Positions 1 to 7,200 of a stretch of DNA of 8,012 bases are shown piece by piece. Both the position numbers and the translations under genes were made by a program. The stretch spans positions 1 through 8,012 of the forward strand of contig SEHC01000077.1 of assembly GCA_004173415.1 (NCBI GenBank), written 5' to 3'. The notes under the pieces are model-generated. The model saw only the letters and a list, made by a program, of their open reading frames with translations. It had not been told where the DNA came from and did no database searches. How positions within the stretch are numbered: the first letter of the stretch is position 1; every line of letters begins with the position of its first letter. This DNA comes from Lysobacteraceae bacterium (GTDB lineage: Bacteria > Pseudomonadota > Gammaproteobacteria > Xanthomonadales > Xanthomonadaceae).

Positions 1-363
1 CAGGCCTGGTCGGGCGCCAATTCCTTCGCCATGACCTGGAAGCTGATCAACTGGATGACCGAGACCAAGGACGCCGAGGTGCCGATGAGCCCGATCCTGG
101 CCGCCACCCGCGCCGGCGTGGCCACCTGGACGGCCAACAACCTGGTCCATTTCTGGTGCCAACGCCTGCTCGGCTACCAGCCCTCGGCCGCGCGTAAGTC
201 GGTGCTGTCCCGGTTCATGGCCCAGAACGGCGATCCGGCCACGCAGGTCATCGCCGACACCGATACGTGGGCGGCCAGCGACCTGAAGAAGCACTACAAC
301 CACCAGCGCCTGCGCAGCATGGTTTCGCTGATCCTGATGTCACCTGAATTCCTGAGCCGCTGA
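1..363 (+). CDS. DUF1800 family protein, C-terminal fragment (5' end outside window)
   Basis: The reading frame is open from base 1, so only the last 120 residues are visible and the start lies to the left. The fragment has the features of a DUF1800 C-terminus: a Trp-rich helical stretch (SFAMTWKLINWMTE), a central NLVHFWCQRLLG segment, and the typical ending of the family, RLRSMVSLILMSPEF followed by LSR and TGA. DUF1800 proteins are large and usually exported. Their biochemical role is unknown, and they are almost always encoded next to a DUF1501 gene. That partner follows here after 10 bp, which supports the call and implies co-transcription. The stop codon overlaps the ribosome binding site of the next gene (GAGGG, 362-366), so translation may be coupled. 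Family assignment is from recognised sequence style and context; no catalytic residues can be named. Confidence 0.85.
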   Translation, partial: QAWSGANSFAMTWKLINWMTETKDAEVPMSPILAATRAGVATWTANNLVHFWCQRLLGYQPSAARKSVLSRFMAQNGDPATQVIADTDTWAASDLKKHYNHQRLRSMVSLILMSPEFLSR

Positions 364-373
364 GGGCGCCGAC

Positions 374-1855
374 ATGATCGACTACACACTCACGCGCCGC
401 GAATTCGTCAAGGGTTGCTGCAGCGCCGCCCTGGTCGGTGGCGCAGGCTCCAGCCTGATGTTCGCCGACGACGCGGTGGCCGCGGCCAACAGCCACGACA
501 CGGTGGTGCACCTGTTCCTGCGTGGCGGCCTGGACGGCCTCAACCTGGTGGTGCCGATCAACGGCGCCGACCGGGTCTTCTACGAGGAAGCCCGGCCCAA
601 CCTGTCGATCGCCGCCACCGGCACGTATGGCGCCCTGCCCCTTTCACTGGCCGGCGGCGCGGCCACCGGCTTCGGCCTGCATCCGTCGGCCGGCGGCCTG
701 CGCGACCTGTGGAACGACGGCAAGCTCGCCATCGTCCATGCCTGCGGCATGGCCACGACCGTGACCCGCAGCCACTTCGATTCGCAGCTCTACATCGACA
801 TGGGCACGCCGGGGAAATACGGCGCGACCAGTGGCTGGATGAGCCGTGCCTGGGACACCCGCCCGGGCGCCACCCCCGCTGCCGTGCTGCCCGCGCTGGG
901 CGTGTCGGGCACCCAGCCGGCCAGCCTGATGGGCGCGACCGATTCGCTGAGCATGTCCAACCCCGGCGACTTCGACCTGGACGCCGGCGCCTGGGCCTGG
1001 CAGAAGATCCGCACCGATTCGCCCGCAGGATTGAAGGGCCTCAACGAAACCCTGAGCGAGTTGTGGTCGGGCAGCACCGGCATCGAACTCAACGGCAGGC
1101 GCGCCGATGCCGCGCTCAAGACCATCAACCGCCAGGCCTATGCGGCGCTGCCCGCGGCCTGGCCGACCGGCAGCTTCGCCGATCAGCTCTGGACCATCGC
1201 CCAGTCGATCCGCTTCAACCTGGGCCTGCGCTTCGCCACCCTGGACCTGGGCGGATGGGACACCCACGAGGGCCAGGGCACCGCGGGCGAGGGTTACCAC
1301 TACTACCAGAACAAGATCGCGGAACTGTCGGCAGGGCTCGCGGCGTTCTTCGCCGAACTCAATGGCAGCGGCCAGATGTCGCGGGTCACGGTGGTGGTGC
1401 AGTCGGAGTTCGGCCGGCGCGTGCGCGCCAACGCCAACGGCGGCACCGACCACGGCTACGGCAACCCGATGCTGGTGCTCGGCGGCGCGGTCAATGGCCG
1501 CAGGTTCTACGGCAGCTGGCCCGGCCTCAACCCGACCACCCTGTCGCCGACCTTCGGCGACGTGCCGGTCACCACCGACTATCGCCGCGTCTTCTCCGAG
1601 ATCATGATCCGGCGCATGGCCAATCCGAACATCGGCACGATCTTCCCCGCGTACGCGGGGTACGCGCCGCTGGGCATCGTCCAGGGCACCGACCTTGCCG
1701 TGCAGTCGAACCCCGCCATGGCGGCCATGGCCCCGTCCGCGGTGGGCGTCGCAGAGGGCGATACCGCGGACACGGCGCCGCCGGCAACCCCGGCCGCGCC
1801 CGACTGGCAGCTTCGCGGACGCGGCGAGCGGGTGATGAGCCGACGCGAGCGCTGA
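374..1855 (+). CDS. Tat-exported DUF1501 family protein
   Basis: A complete 493-residue protein. The N-terminus has a twin-arginine signal, TRREFVKG (residues 7-14), then a small-residue hydrophobic stretch and a likely cleavage region around AVAAA (34-38), so it should be exported folded through Tat. DUF1501 hallmarks follow: LRGGLDGLN (49-57), SHFDSQ (133-138), LGGWDTHEGQG (292-302), QSEFGRR (343-349), GGTDHGYGN (356-364) and TDYRRVFSEI (401-410). The His/Asp-rich motifs resemble metal ligands of the alkaline-phosphatase/sulfatase-like fold to which the family is related. No substrate is established. Residues after about 436 form an Ala/Pro-rich, probably disordered tail ending in a basic patch. 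The ATG is well placed: GAGGG at 362-366 lies 7 nt upstream and overlaps the stop of the DUF1800 gene. The two products probably act together in the periplasm or at the surface. Confidence is high for family and start, low for activity. Confidence 0.95.
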   Translation: MIDYTLTRREFVKGCCSAALVGGAGSSLMFADDAVAAANSHDTVVHLFLRGGLDGLNLVVPINGADRVFYEEARPNLSIAATGTYGALPLSLAGGAATGFGLHPSAGGLRDLWNDGKLAIVHACGMATTVTRSHFDSQLYIDMGTPGKYGATSGWMSRAWDTRPGATPAAVLPALGVSGTQPASLMGATDSLSMSNPGDFDLDAGAWAWQKIRTDSPAGLKGLNETLSELWSGSTGIELNGRRADAALKTINRQAYAALPAAWPTGSFADQLWTIAQSIRFNLGLRFATLDLGGWDTHEGQGTAGEGYHYYQNKIAELSAGLAAFFAELNGSGQMSRVTVVVQSEFGRRVRANANGGTDHGYGNPMLVLGGAVNGRRFYGSWPGLNPTTLSPTFGDVPVTTDYRRVFSEIMIRRMANPNIGTIFPAYAGYAPLGIVQGTDLAVQSNPAMAAMAPSAVGVAEGDTADTAPPATPAAPDWQLRGRGERVMSRRER

Positions 1856-1910
1856 GCCTGGTTGCGCCGCCGGCAGGCACGGCAGCGGCGCCGGGTTAGC
1901 TTGGCCTGCC

Positions 1911-1933
1911 GGCCGCCCCTCGGGGAGGCGGCC
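1911..1933 (+). terminator. GC-rich hairpin downstream of the DUF1501 gene, possible terminator
   Basis: A 7-bp perfect stem, GGCCGCC (1911-1917) with GGCGGCC (1927-1933), can be extended inward by CC/GG pairs past a bulged A. It lies 55 bp after the DUF1501 stop. No T-run follows, so it is not a classical Rho-independent terminator. It could instead be an RNA stabiliser or a chance product of high GC. Confidence 0.35.
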
Positions 1934-1960
1934 GCCGCCTGGGCGTCCGTGACCAAGGCG

Positions 1961-1979
1961 CCGGCAGCCCCTTTGCCGG
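1961..1979 (+). other. Perfect 6-bp stem-loop in the leader region of the hydrolase gene
   Basis: CCGGCA (1961-1966) pairs perfectly with TGCCGG (1974-1979) across a 7-nt pyrimidine-rich loop. It lies 141 bp before the hydrolase ATG, and a purine-rich segment and a small GAGC/GCTC hairpin (about 1987-1998) follow. The 265-bp gap 1856-2120 therefore holds consecutive structures but no gene. It does not match any riboswitch class I can recall. It may be an untranslated leader or an intercistronic relic. Confidence 0.3.
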
Positions 1980-2120
1980 TAAAGAGGAGCAAAAGCTCTG
2001 GACTTCCGGGGTTTAAATGGACCTGCAGGGCATGGCTTTCTTCCCGCCTTTCCCGCAGCAATTCCTCGATCCGTTCGAGCCCTGCCGGTTCCGGCAACCG
2101 GCCCGAACCAGGCGACCCGC

Positions 2121-3356
2121 ATGTCCCAGGGCAAGACCAGCAAACCCGAAACCCCCATCGCCGACGACCTGCGTGGCCTGGGCCGCCTGGCCGTGGATGG
2201 GGTCAGCGGGATCACCGACCTGGTTGAGGCCATGCATGCCGCCATCACCCACCTGCCGGCGGTGGTCGGCAAACCCGCACCCACCACCACCACCGGCCTG
2301 AGCGGCTTCGTCTACCGCCGCGTACGCGGCGTGACCCGGCTGGTCGGCTCCGGCCTCGATGCCTCACTTTCCAGGCTGGCGCCGTTGCTGGGAAGCAGCC
2401 CTCCGTCGCCGCCGCGTGAAGCGGTGCGAGCGGCGGCCAATGGCGTGCTGGGCGATCACCTGGAAGCCAGCGGCAACCCTCTCGCGATCGGCATGCAGTT
2501 CCGTCGCGACGGACGGCCCCTGCCGCTTGCACGCAAGCCGCTGGCGGCGCGCCTGCCCCAGGCCGGCGGCAAACTGCTGGTGCTGGTCCACGGCCTGTGC
2601 ATGCACGACCAGCAATGGAGCTATGGCGGCCACGACCATGGCCAGGCCCTTGCCCGCGACCTCGGTTACACGCCGGTCTACCTGCGCTACAACAGTGGCC
2701 GGCACATCTCGACCAACGGGCGCGAATTCGCCCGCTCGCTGGAGAAACTGGTCAAGGCATGGCCCGTGCCGGTGGAGGAAATAACCCTGCTCTGCCACAG
2801 CATGGGTGGCCTGGTCGCACGCAGCGCTCTGGATCACGCCCTGAACGCAAGACTCGCCTGGCCGGAACTGCCGCAGCGGATCGTCTTCCTCGGCACTCCG
2901 CATCACGGCGCGCCACTGGAACGCGCCGGCAGCTGGGCCGACCTGCTGATCGGCATCAGTCCCTACAGCGCGCCATTGGTGCGCCTGGGCAAGATCCGCA
3001 GCGCCGGCATCCAGGACCTGCGCCATGGCAATGTCCGCGATACCGACTGGCAGGACCGCGATGGCGACGGCCGCGCCGACGGGCGCTCGCCGCTGCCCCT
3101 GCCGGCGGCCATAGCGGCGTATGCCATCGCGGTGAGCACGCAGCAGGCGCGCAAGGGCAACGAAGGCGCCTTGCGCGGCGACGGCCTGGTTCCGCTCGCC
3201 AGCGCGCTGGGCGAACACCACGACCCGGATTTCGACCTGCGCATTCCCAGCCCGCGCCGCTGGGTGGGATACGGCATCAATCACCTGGAGATGCTGGGCA
3301 GCGCCGAGGTGTATGCGCGGATCCTGCACTGGCTGCGCAGCCCGGAAAACAGCTAG
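2121..3356 (+). CDS. Alpha/beta-hydrolase, lipase/esterase of the PGAP1/DUF676-like type
   Basis: A 411-residue protein without a signal peptide or membrane segment, so probably cytoplasmic. Residues 15-90 form a helical N-terminal extension (DLRGLGRLAVDGVSGITDLVEAM and GFVYRRVRGVTRLVGSGLD), which I recognise from proteobacterial esterases of this type. The catalytic domain starts near 152: LLVLVHGLC (152-160) gives the HG oxyanion-hole motif, LLCHSMGGLVA (223-233) holds the nucleophile Ser227, GTPHHGAP (258-265) is a typical lipase segment, GDGLVP (353-358) places the acid at Asp354, and INHLEML (386-392) gives His388. The first Gly of the usual GxSxG elbow is Cys225. Asp-rich DRDGDGRAD (312-320) resembles a calcium loop. 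Expected reaction is carboxylic-ester hydrolysis; the substrate cannot be read. The ATG has only a weak Shine-Dalgarno (AGG at 2110-2112). No strong terminator follows. Confidence 0.93.
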   Translation: MSQGKTSKPETPIADDLRGLGRLAVDGVSGITDLVEAMHAAITHLPAVVGKPAPTTTTGLSGFVYRRVRGVTRLVGSGLDASLSRLAPLLGSSPPSPPREAVRAAANGVLGDHLEASGNPLAIGMQFRRDGRPLPLARKPLAARLPQAGGKLLVLVHGLCMHDQQWSYGGHDHGQALARDLGYTPVYLRYNSGRHISTNGREFARSLEKLVKAWPVPVEEITLLCHSMGGLVARSALDHALNARLAWPELPQRIVFLGTPHHGAPLERAGSWADLLIGISPYSAPLVRLGKIRSAGIQDLRHGNVRDTDWQDRDGDGRADGRSPLPLPAAIAAYAIAVSTQQARKGNEGALRGDGLVPLASALGEHHDPDFDLRIPSPRRWVGYGINHLEMLGSAEVYARILHWLRSPENS

Positions 3357-3660
3357 CCACACCCGATCAACCATCGCCTGGCGGCGCGACCGTCCCGCGA
3401 CTTCGCGCGGCTGTCCGGCGATCGTCCGTTCGCGGTGACCGGGGCCTCGCCAGCGGCTTCTGCAAGGTCCCCGACAAGCCGGGCGAGCGGCTGGATGAAA
3501 CGGTGCACAGGCAGGCGGGGGTTTTCCTGCGCCGGTTCGCGGCGCACATCGGCGGTCACCGGACAGGTGAACGGAGCTAACTCCCGACCCCGTAAGCACT
3601 CACCCTTTGAGGAACCAGCGAAAGACGGCAGGTTTCCCCGGATGAGGCTTCCTGGTCTTC

Positions 3661-3683
3661 CGGAATGCAAAAAAGGCATTCCG
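3661..3683. other. Perfect hairpin formed by two neighbouring array units
   Basis: CGGAATGC (3661-3668) and GCATTCCG (3676-3683) pair over 8 bp with the 7-nt loop AAAAAAG. The arms are the right half of the core at 3658 with its flank and the left half of the core at 3679 with its flank. The flanking bases TGC/GCA pair as well as the shared core, so the stem exceeds what the palindromic core alone would give. No T-run follows on either strand, so it is not called as a terminator. Confidence 0.6.
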
Positions 3684-3779
3684 CTGTTGAAAATTTCACC
3701 AACGGAAGACGAAAAAGCGGTTCCGACGGAGCCGATTCCCTTGGCGGAATGCCTGTTTGCCCTTCGCCAAGGGAAAAAA
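3669..3779. other. Helically phased A-tracts, predicted curved DNA
   Basis: A-tracts recur at the same place in the 21-bp unit (offset 11-16 from the core start): AAAAAA at 3669-3674, AAAATTT at 3690-3696, AAAAA at 3712-3716 and AAAAAA at 3774-3779. The first three are 21-22 bp apart and the last is 62 bp further, close to three units. A-tracts spaced by whole helical turns add up to intrinsic bending. The placement is seen in the sequence; the curvature is inferred. Confidence 0.55.
3736..3775. other. 11-bp perfect stem-loop spanning array units
   Basis: TTCCCTTGGCG (3736-3746) pairs with CGCCAAGGGAA (3765-3775), 11 bp without mismatch, around an 18-nt loop. Its arms fall on the units at 3742 and 3763, whose cores are individually degenerate (TGGCGGAA and TTCGCCAA) yet complementary to each other across the stem. 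On the plus strand A-residues follow the stem, so it is not a plus-strand terminator; on the minus strand the T-run precedes rather than follows it. Confidence 0.6.
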
Positions 3780-4219
3780 GCCGTTGCGGAAGACCGTTCT
3801 TGTATTCCGGAAGAGCGTTCCTGTATTCCGGAAGAGCAATCTTCCTTTCCGGAACAGCTCTTTGGTCTTCGGAAAAGGCTTGTGGAATTCCGGAAGCGCT
3901 GTCTGCCCTTCCGCTGGAACCACGATGCGGCGAAGTGGCGCAGCTGCCTTCCGAATGCAGATCCGGCCCGGCTTGGAAAGCTGCGCAGTCCGCGACGGCA
4001 CGGATCAATTCGACAAGGCCCGCGGCGAGTCGGGACTCGTCCTTCACGACAGCGGCCACTTCGCTTCTTGATCTGCCGCCGATGCCGGCGGATCGACTTC
4101 CTCCACGCGCTTGATCCACGCGCATCCAGGCACAGGTGTTGGCCGGCAGGTGGGTGACGGTGCGTTGATTGGAATAAGCCTGTGAGGTCCGCTGGTTGGG
4201 AGGGGGAAATCCGCATACA

Positions 4220-4245
4220 GGCATGCGGGGCGCGCGGCATGCGGG
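4220..4245. repeat. 10-bp direct repeat upstream of the protease-VWA gene
   Basis: GGCATGCGGG occurs at 4220-4229 and again at 4236-4245, 16 bp start to start, each containing the palindrome GCATGC. The pair ends 50 bp before the chosen start codon, a plausible place for a regulator site, but no regulator is recognised and the repeat is short in GC-rich DNA. Confidence 0.35.
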
Positions 4246-4282
4246 ATGCGCATGGCACGCGCCCTTCCCCCTCAACATGCGT

Positions 4283-4287
4283 GGAGG
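4283..4287 (+). promoter_or_regulatory. Ribosome binding site that sets the start of the protease-VWA gene
   Basis: GGAGG lies 8 nt before the ATG at 4296. The frame is also open upstream to a GTG at 4182 and contains an ATG at 4239, but neither has a comparable site, and the extra residues carry no signal peptide or recognisable domain. This decides the start in favour of 4296. Confidence 0.75.
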
Positions 4288-4295
4288 ATCACCGC

Positions 4296-7200
4296 ATGAC
4301 CCATGCGCTTGGACGCGTCGTCGCCGACGGACGCACATTCACCCACAGCAGTGGACTCGACCTGACTCCCGGACCCGGGACCCTGGGTCCACCGCGATTC
4401 GTGTTCCTGCATTTCGATTCTGTGCTGCTCAATGGCGGCGCGCGCCTGGAGGTGGCGCTGGGCTACGACACGGATGTGTTCACGTCCGCCTCGGGCAGCG
4501 ACTTCTGGTCGCGGCCGGCCAATGCGATCAACACGCCAATCACCATGCGCATAGTTGGCGGTACCGGCAGCGCACGGCTGCTTGAATTCGGCAGTGGCGA
4601 GGCCACCGAGACCACCAATCCGCCAGGGACTTCGACTGGCAGCCGTTCCAACCCCGACCCTTTCCTCAACAGCAATCCGTACCAGGAGCCGATCTACGAG
4701 ACGCGCCTGAAATGCCATCCGAGCTTCGAGTGGCGCAATGCGCGTTGCTCCCTGCCTACCGTGCCCGATGCGATCCGCGACAAGGTGCGCGCGGCCACCG
4801 GCATCATCGTCGAGGCGCATGACTTCAACGCCTCCGGACATGGCGGGCACGTCAGCAGTTGCAGCGGCACGCTGATCGCCGGCGACCTGTTCCTGACCGC
4901 ACGCCACTGCCTGGTCGATGCAGCCGGCCGCGACGTGCGCAGCGCCTCGGTGACCTTCGACTACGAGACTGCCTGCGATGGCAGCCGTCCCGCCGGCCAC
5001 AATCCGCGATTCTTCAAGGTGGTCGAGGAGGTCGCGGCCGGCTCGGCCGCCAACGGTTCCAATCCACCCAGCAGCAACGATTGGGTCGTGGTGCGCCTGG
5101 ACGCGGCCCCGGGCGACTTGCCTGCGCCGCTGGAGATGCGCAGTGCGGCGCTCATGTCGGGCGAAACCGTGTTCACCATGCACCACCCGACCGGGTCGGT
5201 GAAGAAAACCCAGCAAGGCGTGCATGCCGGCGGCAGCAACGTGTCGGGGTTCGACTATTGCGGCGGCAGTTCGGGTTCGTCGCTGTTCGACAGCAGCGGC
5301 CGCATCGTCGGAGGACCGCTCAGCGTGGGTCCGGTAGGCGGCAACGCCTGTCTGGTGACCTATGCGCCCGTGGCCAACGTCAAGGCCGGACTGAACAACC
5401 CGCCGGTTCCGGCGGTGCCGCTGGACGTGATGATCGTATTCGATCGCTCCGGCAGCATGTCCGGCAGCGCGCCTCCGATCGGACGCAGCAAGCTGGAAGA
5501 AGCGCAGGACGCGGCTTCGCTGTTCGTTCAGCTGGTCCGCGAAGGCGCCGGCGACCGGCTGGGCATGGTGACTTTCAGTTCCGCTGCGGGCCTGGACCGG
5601 CCGATGGGACTGGCAGCCACCGTGAAGCCGCAATTGGTCGGCCCCGCCCCGTTCACCAGCGGCCAGATCGGCGCGATCACCCCGGGCGGCAACACCAGCC
5701 TGGGCGCGGGCATCGGCATGGGGCAGCTGGGCTTCGGCTCCGGCTCGGGCAATGGCAAGGCCATGCTGCTGCTGACCGACGGCCTGCAGAACACCGCGCC
5801 CATGGTGGAGGAAGTGGAGGGATTCCTCGGTGCCACCAAGCTCAACGTGATCGGATTCGGCTCGGATGCGGATATCGACGGGCCCTTGCTCAACCGCGTC
5901 GCCCACCAGCACGGCGGCCACTTCACCCGCGCCCTGGATGGCCTGGGTCTGCGCAAGTTCTTCGGCCTGAGCTTCGGCAACATTTTCGAGAACGGCGCGC
6001 TGAGCGATCCCGAGCACGTCCTCGGCAGGAACCAGGCCGAATCGCAGCCGCACCTGTTCCAGGTCTGCGGCGAGGAACACATCACCGTGGTGCTGGGCTG
6101 GGACGACCTGCAGGCCCCGCTGCGTGCGCGCGTTTACACGCCGTCGGGCAAGTTGCTGGCGGCCGGCAAGCGGGTGCGCGAGGTGCGCGGTCGCAGCTGG
6201 GTGTTCCTGAAGATACCGCTGCCCTATGAAGGCGAACGCGACGGCACCTGGAAGCTGATCGTCGACCGGGTGCCGCCGATCCTTCTCGGCCTGTCGAAAC
6301 GCGCGGCCGCAGCCGCACACGCGGCCACCCAGCAATTCCCATCGGATGTACGGTACTTCTACCTGGTCACCGCCATCGGCGGACCCAGGCTGAGCTACCT
6401 GGGTTCGCCCCGCCATCTCTACACCGGCGATGTTCTGCATCCACGCGTGGGACTGCACTACCCCAACGGCACCGTGCCAGCCGATGCCGAAGTCGAACTT
6501 GTCGTCGATGCGCCGACCATCGCCCTGGGACGGTTGACCACCGAAACCGGCTTGCGTGCGCCGATCACTTCCGGCGATGCGGTGGATGGTTTCCATGCCA
6601 CCCTCAAGAGCATCGCCAGCAGCAATGGCGGTCATCTTCCGGTGGGCACTACGACCGTGAGCCTGCCGATGTTCGACGATGGCGCCCATGACGACGGGGC
6701 GATGGAAGCCGACGGCGTCTTCAACCATCCGCTGGAGGATTTCACCCGCGCCGAAGGCACTTATACGTTCCGCGCCCTGGCCCGCTACGGCCAGGGATGC
6801 CTGGCGACGCGCGAAGTGCATTGGGCCGTGCATGTGGAACCTGGCATCGATCCGGACAACACCGACGTCACCCTGGTCGATATCACCGCCGTGGAGGGCG
6901 GCCAGCGCGGCACGCTGGTGCTGCTGCCACACGACCGTTACGACAATCCGCTGGGCCCCGGCCGCGGCGGCGGATTCACCGTTGCGCCGCTGCCCGGCGT
7001 GCAGGTGGTCGGGCCGCTCAAGGATGGCGGTGACGGCAGTTATACGATCGTCGTGGTGTGGGATCCCGACACCGCCACTCCCGGGGTGATCGTGCAACAA
7101 CCCGATCGTCCGCCCGTGCCGGTGGTACCGGGCGGCTACTCCCCGGGCGACTGCCATCGCCATTGCAACCAGGCCGCCGGCGACCTGCTCGACTGCCTGG

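Larger units (their letters stand above)
3616..3929. repeat. Array of about 15 degenerate 21-bp units with palindromic TTCCGGAA core
   Basis: Each unit is an 8-bp core plus a 13-bp spacer. The core is exactly TTCCGGAA at 3658, 3805, 3826, 3847 and 3888. Degenerate cores keep one half (TTCCG or CGGAA) or the outer bases at 3679, 3700, 3721, 3742, 3763, 3784 and 3909; weaker copies sit at 3616 and 3637. Starts are 21 bp apart with one exception: the unit at 3868 has lost one C (TTCGGAA), so the next core comes after 20 bp. The best-conserved spacer reads GAGC, two variable bases, then T/C-rich sequence. G+C over 3661-3900 is about 51% by my count, well below the flanking genes. 21 bp is two turns of B-DNA, so all cores face the same side of the helix. 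Function is not recognised: candidates are a protein-binding array, a curved or structured DNA element, or a minisatellite decayed from a heptad-encoding sequence. Confidence 0.85.
3357..4295. other. 939-bp intergenic region without a convincing gene
   Basis: This gap separates the hydrolase from the protease-VWA gene. Its left part (3357-3615) is GC-rich with no gene; it contains a 9-bp inverted repeat, CGGTGACCG (3433-3441) and CGGTCACCG (3553-3561). The middle (about 3616-3929) is the 21-bp repeat array described separately. The right part (3930-4295) contains only degenerate sequence, then a 10-bp direct repeat and the ribosome binding site of the next gene. Long open frames run through the region on both strands, but they have no good start signals, no recognisable domain and arise partly from the repeat itself. 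I do not call any of them as a gene. Confidence 0.7.

Noticed and set aside
1645..1660. 16-bp perfect palindrome CCCCGCGTACGCGGGG
   Set aside because: It lies inside the DUF1501 coding sequence and encodes an ordinary Pro-Ala-Tyr segment; a palindrome of this size is plausible by chance in GC-rich DNA.
415..1899. Second plus-strand frame overlapping the DUF1501 gene
   Set aside because: Arg/Pro-rich frame-shifted shadow; the DUF1501 frame carries the Tat signal and family motifs.
3616..3929. CRISPR array
   Set aside because: The unit is 21 bp with an 8-bp core and degenerate 13-bp remainder; there are no 24-36 bp identical repeats, no unique spacers of constant length and no cas genes.
3435..4157. 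Plus-strand gene of 240 codons (GTG start) through the array
   Set aside because: No ribosome binding site, Arg/Pro/Ser-rich shadow-like ends, heptads created by the 21-bp repeat, and all other frames are equally open.
3353..4258. Minus-strand gene of 301 codons through the same region
   Set aside because: No convincing start, no domain, and the composition changes abruptly across the array; it overlaps the end of the hydrolase gene.
4182..4295. N-terminal extension of the protease-VWA protein from GTG 4182
   Set aside because: No Shine-Dalgarno at that GTG, and the extra 38 residues have no recognisable character, whereas ATG 4296 has GGAGG at ideal spacing.
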